A DNA stretch of 64,000 bases, from NCBI GenBank assembly GCA_033762255.1, contig JANRLT010000008.1, positions 124,001-188,000 of the forward strand, in the 5' to 3' direction. Below, in pieces: positions 54,704 through 63,841 of the stretch. The notes beneath the pieces were generated by a model that saw only the letters and a program-made list of their open reading frames with translations, had not been told where the DNA came from and did not search any database. Made by a program: the position numbers and the translations under genes. Origin of the DNA: Pirellulales bacterium (GTDB lineage Bacteria > Planctomycetota > Planctomycetia > Pirellulales > JALHPA01). The stretch's first letter is position 1. Each line of letters begins with the position of its first letter.

Positions 54704-57169
54704 ATGCACGCACTGCCAGGGAAGCGACAACTTTGCTTTAGCCCGCCGAATTCCGGGCTGCTGCGCGCCGCTGTCACCGCGTGGCTGCTGCTAGCGCAAT
54801 TGGCTGGACCCGCGTTTTTGTTCGCGCAAACTCCGCTGTCGGATTCTTCGATTTTATCCGACCAAATGCGGGCCAAGCTGTTGACCACGGGCAGCATCAC
54901 GCTCCGCGACGCCAATTTTATTGAGGCGCTGTTTGCCATTCGCCGCGCCTGGGACGTGAATATTGTCGCGGGTAATGATCTAAAGTCCGAGACCGTTAAT
55001 TGTGAATTTGTCGATACCCCGCTGCACGAAGTCCTGGATACGATCCTCAGCTCCCGGGGTTATTGTTATCGCCCCGTGGGAAATTCGCTCATCGTGGCCA
55101 AGCTAGAAGACACCGACGCCCTCAAACCGCTGTTTGAATCGGCCGTCATCCCCATTCAAAATGTCAACCCGGAAGAGATCGTCCCCGCGGTCACGCTGTA
55201 CCTTTCCAAGTTTGGCAAAATCCAGCCGGTTCCCGGCGCGCGACGCATCATGGTCCTGGATTATCCCGACCGGATCGAATTAATTCGCGCGAAAATTGCC
55301 GAGTTTGACAGCGCCGCTGCGGGAAATACCCCCGCCGATACCGCACAACCGGGAACCATCGTGGGTGATGCGGGCGGAGCTACTCCGGGACCGCAACAAC
55401 CGCTTAAAGTGGCGTATTTCCGCCCTCAATTTGTCAAGGCGGAAACCTTGGTCCCTCCCCTGCAACAATTGCTCAGCGTGTATGGGCGTGTTTCGGCAAT
55501 TCCGTTGGAAAATCGCATCTTGGTCGTGGACACCCCCGAAAAACTAGAGCTTATCACCGAAGCCATCAAAACCCTAGACGTTCCCCGCCCGCAAGTTCGC
55601 ATTTACGCGCTGATCTATGACGCCAGCATGAGCGATGTGGCAAAACTAGGCGTGAATTGGAGTTCCGTAGCCAAGGGGAATAACCTGGACGCGGCGGGGG
55701 TCGCCCAGGATCAATTGGCGTTAAACACCATTACCGCCGCCGCTCCAGCCGCCGGTGCCGCCAACGGCGCGCTTACCGTGTTAAGTCTAAATAGCAATCT
55801 GGACTTGAATAGCGTCATCAATGCCTTGGCAACCCTCAAGGACTCGCGCTTATTGGCCGACCCCAATGTGTCCGTGGTGGATAATGAAACCGCCAGGATA
55901 GAAATTGTCACCGAGATACCATATCAACAATTGACACAAAGCTCTGGCGGGGGAAATATCGGCACCACCGCGTTCCGAGAAGCGGGCGTGACGCTCAATG
56001 TGACCCCCCAAATCGCCCATGACGGCACGATCCTGATGAAGGTCAATCCCAAGTTCAGCTTGCTGACCGGCTTTACGCCCCAAGACAATCAACCGATTAT
56101 CGACCGCCGCGAGACTAACACCACCGTGCGCGTTTCAAATCGGCAAACAATTGTCCTGGGGGGGTTGCGTCAACGTAGTTCCATTGACGAAAACAGCGGG
56201 ATCCCGTTTCTGAAGGATATTAAATTTTTGGGGATCGGGTATCTCTTTAAATATCGCGAAACATCTAAAAGGGACAGCGAGTTGCTAGTCTTTATTACCC
56301 CTGAAATCATGGACTTTGAGGGGTTTAACCGGGTGCGCGATCAGAACACGTTTTACGCCTCCCAGGAATGTCTGGATAGCCAGGCGGATTCACTAACCCC
56401 ACTCCAATGCCAGGGTCCTTATTGCGATAAATGCGGCAAACATCATCATCGCAAACGAATTGTGGATCAGCGGTACCCGCCGGTCGCCGGTACTTTTGAC
56501 GATGCCGGAATACCCGCGGATGCCATCCTGGTGGAGGATCGACCCGCTCCCTCTACTGGCGCGCCGGTCAGCATCGCGCCAGAATCAGCCAGCACCAGCG
56601 AGGTCCTTCCCCCGGTCGCCCCCAACAGCGCGGGAAGTCTTCAGAATCCTCCTTTACGGCAACCCACTCCCGCGCCGACAACGACCGAGCCACTCCCTCC
56701 CATCGAACCAAACGGCCCCATCCCTCCGCGGTTACAACCCGTCCCCCCCGTACAGCCCAATTTACGCGAGTCGGCGATTCGCTACCCTGGCACCGCACAA
56801 CAGGTGTCAAATCTACAACCCGCGAAACTTCAATCACCTCCATTGCCAGCCCCCCATCAAACTAACAGTAGTGTCAAAGTGGTGTTGCCAGGAAATCGAC
56901 CATTGATCGCCCCCCTGCCCCCCGCCGCGCCAATGACCACCCCCCAACAACGACTTGCGCAACGCCCTCCAGCGTCTTTGTCTCCGGTAAGCGGCGCTAA
57001 AAACGCGACGCTTTCATCCCAGGCAAGCTCCGCAAACAAACCGCCGCAACCCGGAAAAGAGGCGGCCTCCAACAGTTGGTTATTTCCCGCAAATTCCTCG
57101 ACTAAGCCCTCCCCCTCCAAAAAACCAGCGAAGCCGCGGACTAGCGGTATCAAACCTTCGCACTTTTAA
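54704..57169 (+). CDS. Secretin GspD/PilQ with Cys/His-rich insert and proline-rich tail
   Basis: An 821-residue outer-membrane secretin. A signal peptide (about 1-41) is followed by secretin N-domains with NIVAGNDLKSET (N0/STN) and several N1-type repeats ending near 315. The beta-barrel secretin domain (about 320-545) has VVDNETARIEI, GVTLNVTPQI and VRVSNRQTIVLGGL. After the barrel a short Cys/His run (CQGPYCDKCGKHHH, about 566-580) is followed by about 240 residues rich in proline and serine. Usual secretins end soon after the barrel. It is the last gene of the block. Confidence 0.9.
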   Translation: MHALPGKRQLCFSPPNSGLLRAAVTAWLLLAQLAGPAFLFAQTPLSDSSILSDQMRAKLLTTGSITLRDANFIEALFAIRRAWDVNIVAGNDLKSETVNCEFVDTPLHEVLDTILSSRGYCYRPVGNSLIVAKLEDTDALKPLFESAVIPIQNVNPEEIVPAVTLYLSKFGKIQPVPGARRIMVLDYPDRIELIRAKIAEFDSAAAGNTPADTAQPGTIVGDAGGATPGPQQPLKVAYFRPQFVKAETLVPPLQQLLSVYGRVSAIPLENRILVVDTPEKLELITEAIKTLDVPRPQVRIYALIYDASMSDVAKLGVNWSSVAKGNNLDAAGVAQDQLALNTITAAAPAAGAANGALTVLSLNSNLDLNSVINALATLKDSRLLADPNVSVVDNETARIEIVTEIPYQQLTQSSGGGNIGTTAFREAGVTLNVTPQIAHDGTILMKVNPKFSLLTGFTPQDNQPIIDRRETNTTVRVSNRQTIVLGGLRQRSSIDENSGIPFLKDIKFLGIGYLFKYRETSKRDSELLVFITPEIMDFEGFNRVRDQNTFYASQECLDSQADSLTPLQCQGPYCDKCGKHHHRKRIVDQRYPPVAGTFDDAGIPADAILVEDRPAPSTGAPVSIAPESASTSEVLPPVAPNSAGSLQNPPLRQPTPAPTTTEPLPPIEPNGPIPPRLQPVPPVQPNLRESAIRYPGTAQQVSNLQPAKLQSPPLPAPHQTNSSVKVVLPGNRPLIAPLPPAAPMTTPQQRLAQRPPASLSPVSGAKNATLSSQASSANKPPQPGKEAASNSWLFPANSSTKPSPSKKPAKPRTSGIKPSHF

Positions 57170-57219
57170 TAAGCTGGAAAAATAGTCTTTTCAGTGTGAG
57201 AATTAATGCCGCTCAACAT

Positions 57220-58668
57220 TTAAACCGTGGCGTCCCGGGGCCGAGCCGCCGCGACCCGCTCCGCTTGCGGCAAGTTCTTATAAAAGGGGTCCAGCGGATA
57301 ACATCCGCTTTCGATATGCAAACGGGCGGCGGTGGTGCAATCGCTGAATGTCCGGCAAATTTGCTTGCGTACAAGATTGCCCCCACCCAACACATCCTGC
57401 GGCAACGTCGGATAAGAAAGCACCATTCTGCCCAACCCCACAAAGTCCGCCCAGCCAGCCCGCACGACACCTTGGGCCACGTGCGGCAGATACTCTTGTA
57501 AATACGAATACCCCGATCCAACACATAACAATTGCGGAAACCGTTCCTTGCAAATTCGCGTGGCGGTGATCTGCCGTGCCACGCCCACCAACGGGTCCTC
57601 CGGGGGAAGGTAACCATCGCTAGGGGGATAACTGGCGGGGCGTAGAATGTGCGGATTATAGTAAGCGCTGCCAGCGGAAAGGTTGACCAGGGAAACCTGG
57701 CGTTCCATGAGCCAGTTTATTAACCGCAATGGTTCCGTCAGGTCATATTCCAACGGGTTATCGGGATTAACGCCAAAACCCCATTCATAAGGAAGCAATT
57801 GCGCATGGGGAACAGGCTGCCCTGACCCAGGCCCCGCCTCAAACGGGATCAAGTCAAACAGACTGAGGCGAACCCCCAGACCCAGCCGTGGCGCCGCGGC
57901 TTTGACGTTATCAATAATTTTTAGTAACAATCGGCAACGACCCGCCAAATCACCTCCATAATCTCCGGGACGGCGCCGCGCGCCCAGAAATTCATGCAGG
58001 CAGTACCCATGGCAGGCTTTGATATCCACAAAATCAAATCCCGCGGCATCCGCGGTTTGCGCGGCCAGCACATAATCAACCACCAGTTGTTCCAACTCTG
58101 CATCTTTCCAGATCAAGCGGTCATTCGCGCTGTCGATGCCAAACTTGGCGTCCAAAATAGGATGCCGACAGGCGATTTTAGGCTCTAACTGGGTGGAGTT
58201 TGGTCGGGAAAACCGCCCCGAATGCGTTAATTGCAAGCCCACATAACTATCGTCGGGGGAATGCCCGGCTTGCTCATGGGCGGCTAGCAATTCCAACCGC
58301 AACCGCCGTAGGCCCGACAAATGCGCGGGCGTGGCCAGTAATTGCCGAGGGTTGGCGCGCCCCGCTGGTTGTACAGCCGCGGCTTCCCCTCCCCAAATCA
58401 GTTTTGCGCCGCTACGACCAAAATTTTGCCAACGGCGAAAAACCAACTCCGACGGCGTGCCGTCGGGATGGGCATCCCAACCTTCCATGGGTTGAATACA
58501 CCAGCGATTACCAATGACGCGATTTCCCAACATGTACGGCGCGGCCAGGGGAGACGCGGCGGAGGTCAACACCTCTTTGTCCAACGGCAAATCCAAATTC
58601 AATTGCCGCAACCTATCCTGCAAGGCGGCGGGGGATTTAAATTGGGCCAGTTTGGGAAAGGAAGTCAC
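57220..58668 (-). CDS. Old-yellow-enzyme-family NADH:flavin oxidoreductase
   Basis: A 482-residue flavin enzyme, probably FMN-binding, of the OYE/2,4-dienoyl-CoA-reductase family. The TIM-barrel motifs include IQPMEGWDAHPDG, IWGGEAAAV, VGLQLTHSGRFS and FVDIKACHGYCLHEFLG, the last being the family's catalytic His-x-x-His-like stretch. VGLGRMVLSYP lies in the phosphate-binding region. It is longer than simple OYE, but I see no second nucleotide-binding domain like that of dienoyl-CoA reductase; the C-terminus carries CRTFSDC. The substrate is unknown. It is convergent with the secretin gene (50 bases between stops) and 2 bases from the next gene downstream in coordinate. Confidence 0.85.
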   Translation of the reverse strand: MTSFPKLAQFKSPAALQDRLRQLNLDLPLDKEVLTSAASPLAAPYMLGNRVIGNRWCIQPMEGWDAHPDGTPSELVFRRWQNFGRSGAKLIWGGEAAAVQPAGRANPRQLLATPAHLSGLRRLRLELLAAHEQAGHSPDDSYVGLQLTHSGRFSRPNSTQLEPKIACRHPILDAKFGIDSANDRLIWKDAELEQLVVDYVLAAQTADAAGFDFVDIKACHGYCLHEFLGARRRPGDYGGDLAGRCRLLLKIIDNVKAAAPRLGLGVRLSLFDLIPFEAGPGSGQPVPHAQLLPYEWGFGVNPDNPLEYDLTEPLRLINWLMERQVSLVNLSAGSAYYNPHILRPASYPPSDGYLPPEDPLVGVARQITATRICKERFPQLLCVGSGYSYLQEYLPHVAQGVVRAGWADFVGLGRMVLSYPTLPQDVLGGGNLVRKQICRTFSDCTTAARLHIESGCYPLDPFYKNLPQAERVAAARPRDATV

Positions 58669-58670
58669 GG

Positions 58671-60038
58671 CTATTCCTTGCCCTGAATTTTATAAATGGC
58701 TTTATCCGTGCGGATGTATAGCGCTTGTTCCAGGGCAATTGGTGAGGCCATGATAGCGCCATCCAACTGGTTATCAGCCAATTTTTCAAACTTTACTCCT
58801 GGATTGATGACAGTCGTTACCCCGTCCGTGTTACAAAATAATACCTTCCCATCCACAAACAGGGGGGATGCGCAGAATTTTCCCCCCAGGCGTTCCGTCC
58901 AATGAACGGTTCCCTGACGGGCATCCAGACAGGTGGCAACACCATTATCATGGACCAAAAATAACTCGTTACCCACCAAAAGCGGGGAAGACATGCTGGG
59001 GACCTGCTTGCCATACCGCCAAGCGATGTGCGGTTCCGGTATTTTACCCTGACCGTCTAATTGCACCGCGAGCAATTCCGACTTCATAAAACTGGTACAC
59101 ATAAACATTTTTCCGTGTCCCGTGACCGGCCGGGGGACAATCGAAAACCCGAGTGCCCCGTAATTCAATTTCCACAATTCCTGGCCATTCGCCGGATCAT
59201 AGGCATATAGCCAATCCGCGGCGGGGGATAACAATACCTCGCGCTCAGTTCCTTGCCAGTTTTGCTTTACGATCAGGGGAGTTCCGTACGCCTTTTTCAA
59301 CTGCTTGTTGCTATTCAGCTCGCCCGTGCGATCTGTGCGCCAGGCCAGCTCCCCCGTGGCTTTATCAAGGGCGACAATATATTGATAGTCGCTCCCATCA
59401 CAGTGAAAAATAAGCTTGTCGTCATGCAGAATGGGCGTGCTGCCGGGACCATTTTCGTGCATGATCACCAATTTTTGATTCGTCCAGATAACATTCCCCG
59501 TGGAAGTATCCAGGCAGGCATTGCCAAACGCTCCAAAGTGACAATAGAGACGATCCCCCTCGATGACGGGTGTGGGTGAGGCGAAACTATTTAGAGTGTG
59601 AATTTGCTGGGGTTCGTCGACCTCTAGCAATTTAACCTGTTTGACTAATTCCCCGGTTTGGGGATCCACGCCTAGGGCAAAAAAATCGACATGTCCCGCA
59701 ATATCCAGTGGTTGATCCCCCGTGTTAACTTTCAGTCGTTTTTGCTTTAGTTCTTCGCTGGCGGGTTGAACCTCGGCGCAGGTCATCCATAACAGTTTCC
59801 CTGCGGTCACGGGGGAAGACCAACCTTTGCCGGGCAAAGGCGTTTTCCAAGCGATATTTTGGGTTTCGCTCCAAGTTGACGGGATATTGGTTGCCCGGGC
59901 ATGCCCTTGACCGGTGGGTCCGCGAAATTCCGGCCAAGTTTTGTCCTCCGGGGATAATTCCACGGCGTACCCCCTTAACAACACCGCCGCCAACGCCAAG
60001 GAAACAATAAGGCCACGTCTCGAAATAATCTTCATCAT
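58671..60038 (-). CDS. Secreted PQQ-like beta-propeller protein
   Basis: About 455 residues. A signal peptide (about 1-24; MKIISRRGLIVSLALAAVLL) precedes a seven- or eight-bladed propeller built of the PQQ-enzyme repeat, recognisable by WEFRGPTGQGHA at the start and by repeated LWxxT-like blades. This family of exported planctomycete proteins rarely has the catalytic residues of PQQ dehydrogenases and may be structural or sensory. Two ATG codons at 60038 and 60035 fit; the longer frame adds 17 residues without pattern. It reads toward the OYE gene 2 bases away, so the pair likely forms an operon. Confidence 0.83.
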   Translation of the reverse strand: MMKIISRRGLIVSLALAAVLLRGYAVELSPEDKTWPEFRGPTGQGHARATNIPSTWSETQNIAWKTPLPGKGWSSPVTAGKLLWMTCAEVQPASEELKQKRLKVNTGDQPLDIAGHVDFFALGVDPQTGELVKQVKLLEVDEPQQIHTLNSFASPTPVIEGDRLYCHFGAFGNACLDTSTGNVIWTNQKLVIMHENGPGSTPILHDDKLIFHCDGSDYQYIVALDKATGELAWRTDRTGELNSNKQLKKAYGTPLIVKQNWQGTEREVLLSPAADWLYAYDPANGQELWKLNYGALGFSIVPRPVTGHGKMFMCTSFMKSELLAVQLDGQGKIPEPHIAWRYGKQVPSMSSPLLVGNELFLVHDNGVATCLDARQGTVHWTERLGGKFCASPLFVDGKVLFCNTDGVTTVINPGVKFEKLADNQLDGAIMASPIALEQALYIRTDKAIYKIQGKE

Positions 60039-60306
60039 AAACAGCGTTCCCGAATGTTTGATTTGCAAATGAGAATGGTTGGTTGGCATAAAGTCCGTTC
60101 ATGGGAGTAAGGCGTTACTAGAAATTGGGTCCATTCCCGGATATTTTTAGGGGGACCAAATTCACTGTTAATTTAGCCCAGTAGGGAAGCGACGTCTACA
60201 GACCGCGGTGCGTCGCGTGCGATGTGCCCCTTACGGTCGCACGTTTTTTCCCGGTGAATTTATTTGATTATTGGATGCTGCATTACCTTTTCTCAACGGG
60301 TGGCAC

Positions 60307-61254
60307 ATGCCGGCGACAACTACCGAGCAAAAACTGCGTGGGATCTTTACCCCTAATTTGGTTCCCCTGGATGAAAATGGCGAGATCCATGAGACCGAAC
60401 TGCGCCGATACACTGACTGGTTGATAGAGCGCGGCGTGCATGGGCTGTACCCCAATGGTTCCACCGGCGAATTTCCCCGCTTTACCGCCGAGGAACGCCA
60501 ACGAATCATCCAGATAGTCTGTGATCAGGCGCAAGGCCGGGTGCCGGTCCTGGCGGGAGCGGCGGAAGCCAACACCCGTGAAACCCTTCGCGCCTGCGAA
60601 AAATATCAAGAATATGGCGCGCGGGCGGTGGCCATTGTCGCCCCATTTTATTACAAGCTCGGCCCCGAAGCGGTTTATGCCTACTTCCGCGAAATTGCCC
60701 AAAATTCGCCAATCGATGTGACACTTTACAATATTCCCATGTTTGCCAGTCCGATTGATGTCGCCACGATTCAGCGATTGGCGGAACTTCCGAAAATCGT
60801 GGGGATCAAGGATTCGACCGGCGACTTTAGCCTGATGCAACGGATGATGCGGGCTGTGCGGCCGATTCGACCCGACTTTGTTTTTTTGACCGGCTGGGAC
60901 GCCGCCCTGGTCCCGATGTTATTAGGGGGGTGCCAGGGAGGTACCCACGCCAGTTCCGGCGTTGTGCCAGAATTAACTCGCCAGATTTTCGACTATACCC
61001 AACAGGGAAAAAATGACCTTGCCTGGAAATTACAGGCAGTACTGGCGGAGTTGTTTGATAAAATGTTACTGAATGTGGAATTTCCAGAAGGATTCCGCCT
61101 GGGAGTGGAAATTCGCGGGTTTAGGATGGGCCGGGGACGCCAGCCCCAGACGACGATTCAAGCCGCACAACTAAAGGAATTGCGCGGCCAACTCGAGCAG
61201 ATACTAGCCGAATCCCTGACGACGCTGCCGACAGATTACACTAATCGCAAGTAA
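60307..61254 (+). CDS. DapA-family class I aldolase/lyase
   Basis: A 315-residue TIM-barrel enzyme of the dihydrodipicolinate synthase / N-acetylneuraminate lyase family. The Schiff-base lysine is Lys168 in VGIKDST and the catalytic tyrosine is Tyr141 in LYNIP. The GSTGE motif (51-55) binds the carboxylate of the keto acid. Members cleave or form C-C bonds with pyruvate; the substrate here is unknown and the lysine-pathway role is not supported by neighbours. ATG 60307 begins the conserved part; the frame is open 12 codons earlier. Confidence 0.88.
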   Translation: MPATTTEQKLRGIFTPNLVPLDENGEIHETELRRYTDWLIERGVHGLYPNGSTGEFPRFTAEERQRIIQIVCDQAQGRVPVLAGAAEANTRETLRACEKYQEYGARAVAIVAPFYYKLGPEAVYAYFREIAQNSPIDVTLYNIPMFASPIDVATIQRLAELPKIVGIKDSTGDFSLMQRMMRAVRPIRPDFVFLTGWDAALVPMLLGGCQGGTHASSGVVPELTRQIFDYTQQGKNDLAWKLQAVLAELFDKMLLNVEFPEGFRLGVEIRGFRMGRGRQPQTTIQAAQLKELRGQLEQILAESLTTLPTDYTNRK

Positions 61255-61289
61255 TTATTGCGCGGTTTTTACACAATTTACCAAAGGAT

Positions 61290-61500
61290 TCCGCAACTCC
61301 GTTGGAGTAGGAGTTCACTGGTTTTGTTCTTTTCCCAGGGTTGTTCGCTGCGCTCCAACCCGTGGGCTTTGTTACAGAACCGCGTTGCGGTAGCAGATTA
61401 CCGCGAAGCGGTTATGGAACTCAGCCCAGGGTTGCCGCGCAGCGGTTACCCTGGGTCTAACGCAAGCCAAGAATCCTACCGCAACGCGGTTGCGTCATGC
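61290..61500. repeat. Cluster of nested palindromes (interspersed repeat)
   Basis: Several hairpin elements in about 200 bases. CCCAGGGT (61425-61432) pairs with ACCCTGGG (61448-61455), with a CCGC/GCGG stem inside. An imperfect 15-bp stem joins 61378-61392 and 61399-61413 around 6 bases. AACCGCGTTGCGGTAG (61378-61393) recurs as an exact reverse complement at 61476-61491. CAACTCCGTTGG and TAGGAGT near 61291-61310 echo the direct repeats at 13441-13494. An open frame passes through but is surely not coding. Confidence 0.75.
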
Positions 61501-61630
61501 CGTAATTATCATTAACAGTTCACGTCATCACAAAATGCTAGCTGCGCTGTATTTGGTTAGAAAGCGTATTAAATTGCTCACTCACCTTGGAAAAATATGA
61601 CATTCGCATTTGACGAATAGCCAAAACAAA

Positions 61631-61662
61631 AAAAGCCTTGGACATAATTGTCCAAGGCTTTT
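61631..61662. terminator. Rho-independent terminator (bidirectional form)
   Basis: A perfect 14-bp stem, AAAAGCCTTGGACA with TGTCCAAGGCTTTT, and a TAAT loop. On the minus strand seven T's follow, so it ends the PEP-CTERM gene at 61731. On the plus strand the T-run is four bases, so termination of the aldolase transcript from the other side is also possible. Confidence 0.9.
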
Positions 61663-61730
61663 GTGAATTGTTGCTGTGTGTGTGTACGGTCTGGGCAGTA
61701 CAAGGATAATCGAAACTAGTTCGTGCAAAA

Positions 61731-62453
61731 CTAGCTAACCCGGCGACGCCAAGTCAAAGCCAAACCGCCAATGCCAGCCAAAGCGGCCAAGATCATTGTG
61801 CTGGGCTCAGGAACAATCCCATCCGGGGGAATGCTTTGACGGAGGGTAAAGGAACGAACATCGGGTGGCAAATTCGGTACGTCAATGCGGAACTGGTAAA
61901 ATTCTGCACCGGTGGAGTGAAGGCCGTTGTTGAAAAGCAGCACGTCTTCGTTTAATACGACATTGGTAAATGCTGTCGCATTTGGAGCGGTGTCATAAGT
62001 CGGACCGTCAAAATCCAACCCATCTCCGGCGGGAGAGGGAACAAAGCCGGCACCTACGCCAAAGCCCAATTCCATCCGATAAAAACGCCAGTTATAGCCA
62101 GTGTTGTTATCGACGGATTCGAACAATTTGTATTCGGTAGTGCCATTTGTCGGGTCGACATTGAAAACAATGTCAATGTAGCCCGGATTGTCAAAACGCT
62201 TGATCGGCACTGTGATGTTGTTGTCAAACTCACCACCGCCAACCTGATTATCGTTGTCTTTGTTGAATGAGTTGACCACGGGAACTTGCACAGTTCCCAA
62301 ACCGGGACCAGTCCCAGCCTGGAGACCGAACATTTGCACGCCAGTGATCATACCGGCTTGCGAATCTTGTGCAAAAGAAATGCACAGCGCAGCGGAAGCG
62401 GCTGATAAAAGAAGTTTTCGGAAAGCTGTAGTCGGCACAAGCTGCCCTTTCAT
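61731..62453 (-). CDS. PEP-CTERM sorted exported protein
   Basis: 240 residues. The signal peptide (1-33; LLLSAASAALCISFA then QAG) and a C-terminal PEP-CTERM signal (VPEPSTMILAALAGIGGLALTWRRR) are both complete. The mature part (about 34-210) has a beta-rich, acidic, tyrosine-rich region that I do not recognise beyond general similarity to anchor-type domains of this class. It is transcribed alone, with a strong terminator. Exosortase would process the tail; the enzyme gene is not in the window. Confidence 0.86.
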   Translation of the reverse strand: MKGQLVPTTAFRKLLLSAASAALCISFAQDSQAGMITGVQMFGLQAGTGPGLGTVQVPVVNSFNKDNDNQVGGGEFDNNITVPIKRFDNPGYIDIVFNVDPTNGTTEYKLFESVDNNTGYNWRFYRMELGFGVGAGFVPSPAGDGLDFDGPTYDTAPNATAFTNVVLNEDVLLFNNGLHSTGAEFYQFRIDVPNLPPDVRSFTLRQSIPPDGIVPEPSTMILAALAGIGGLALTWRRRVS

Positions 62454-62811
62454 AGTTGAAGGAAACTGCTACTCAGCCAAGTGTGTAGTCTAGCACGTGT
62501 GGGATCTATTCACTCAATCCGCAAAATCAGCAATGACTGTTGCTCATCGCACAAATCTCACTTCAGAGATCATAACTTACACCCCGCACATAAAGCAATA
62601 ATTTGGCAAAAATAATCGGCAAATGTAGCAAAATCGATAGAACAGTCTATTTTAAGTATTTTAACCACTAAAAAAGCCATAAATATGAAATAGAAAACAC
62701 CAATCCAATTAATTTACCAACCCGTGTTACAATTATTTCTAAAAAACACCAAAAAATTTGCTCCCATTTCCCACGAAATGACTCGTTTTTCAGCCTGGAA
62801 CCCCCAATTAC
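62454..62811. other. AT-rich spacer
   Basis: 358 bases upstream of the PEP-CTERM gene and downstream of the phosphopantetheinyl transferase stop. It is strongly AT-rich with a run of A/T tracts near 62595-62760. It contains the promoter candidate at 62569-62598. No gene is seen. Confidence 0.5.
62569..62598 (-). promoter_or_regulatory. Possible sigma-70-type promoter of the PEP-CTERM gene
   Basis: On the minus strand, TTGCTT (62598-62593) and TATGAT (62574-62569) are 18 bases apart. This would place the transcript start about 110 bases before the PEP-CTERM ATG. In the surrounding AT-rich DNA such matches arise easily. Confidence 0.35.
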
Positions 62812-63519
62812 TCAAAACCAATCCTCCACCTTGCAGTTCCATGCTCCCGCGGGAGCCGCCACGGTCGCGGAGTAGCCTGGTTCCAGCTCGAGGTGTTGTA
62901 AACGCCAGCCAACCGCGTCCCCCGAGCTGTCATGGATCGCAAGTAAGCGTGCAGGCAGGTTCGGTCTTGCCTGAACAGTAAAGTTGGCCAAAGGGTAGCT
63001 CAACCCTTGGCCTATGGCTTTGATAAAAGCCTCTTTTTGCGTCCAAATGGCAAAAAAACCAGCCACTTGCTGGTTAGCGGGTAACTCTTGCCATTCGGCA
63101 AATTCACCGGAAGAAAAGAACCGCTGCGCTAAATCGGCCAATTTCTCTTCCTTGCGATACTGTTCAACATCGATTCCCACGGTGGCTAGATTTGTCACGG
63201 CCACTAGGGCCAGATCGCCCGTATGGCTGATATTAAAGTGGCCATAATCTGTTCCCCGGCATTGCTCCCGCGAGACTGCTGGTCGGCCATGCCCGTTATA
63301 AACAAAGCTAATTTCCTGGGGTAAAACCCGCAAAATCCCGGCTAAAATCCGCCGCAGCACCCCTCTGCCGACAATGAATCGGTGTTGGAGGCTTTCTCCC
63401 CGGAAACGATCGGCCCTGACTATTTCATCCTCCGACAAAATTTGCCGCAAGGATGCTACCTGCTCAGTAGGAGCATCCAGGCAAAGTCGCCAAATTTTGA
63501 TCCACGGAGAGTTGGCCAT
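62812..63519 (-). CDS. 4'-phosphopantetheinyl transferase, Sfp type
   Basis: About 235 residues. These enzymes load the phosphopantetheine arm from CoA onto carrier proteins. The Sfp-family motifs are NISHTGDLALVAV, VGIDVEQ and the FFAIWTQKEAFIKAIGQGLS stretch, giving the magnesium-binding Asp and Glu. An ATG at 63519 begins the conserved part, and an in-frame TTG at 63528 is an alternative. No polyketide, peptide or fatty-acid synthase genes adjoin it; it may serve genes elsewhere or act as a general transferase. Confidence 0.9.
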   Translation of the reverse strand: MANSPWIKIWRLCLDAPTEQVASLRQILSEDEIVRADRFRGESLQHRFIVGRGVLRRILAGILRVLPQEISFVYNGHGRPAVSREQCRGTDYGHFNISHTGDLALVAVTNLATVGIDVEQYRKEEKLADLAQRFFSSGEFAEWQELPANQQVAGFFAIWTQKEAFIKAIGQGLSYPLANFTVQARPNLPARLLAIHDSSGDAVGWRLQHLELEPGYSATVAAPAGAWNCKVEDWF

Positions 63520-63841
63520 ATAATACAATCAACTGAACAACAATAAATCGCTACTTGGCGAACCATGCACGCTGCTTAAACCAGTTGCACTTGTTGACTC
63601 AACGACGCTAGCCAATTAACTCAATTGGCTGAATGTGGTGGCAATCCGGCTAAAAATCCACGATTATTTGTGCCGCAAGCCTACCGCAAAAAAACAACCT
63701 GACCTGCCATTATTCTTGACAGAAATGCGAACTCCGGGCACAACAAATGCATCACCTACCCATGGGTCGCCACAACAGCCGCCAAAAGCTGTTAATCCCA
63801 ATTTTGCAGGATGAAGGAACCCTTTTCAACTGAACTTACAC
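63520..63841. other. Divergent spacer with an inverted repeat
   Basis: 322 bases between the phosphopantetheinyl transferase and hflX starts. AGCCAATT (63610-63617) and AATTGGCT (63623-63630) form a perfect 8-bp inverted repeat, a possible operator or terminator-like stem. TTGACA near 63716 is a lone -35-like match without a good -10. No gene is seen. Confidence 0.45.

Noticed and set aside
61258-61515. 85-residue open frame after the aldolase gene
   Set aside because: It reads through a cluster of palindromic repeats, so it is surely not coding.
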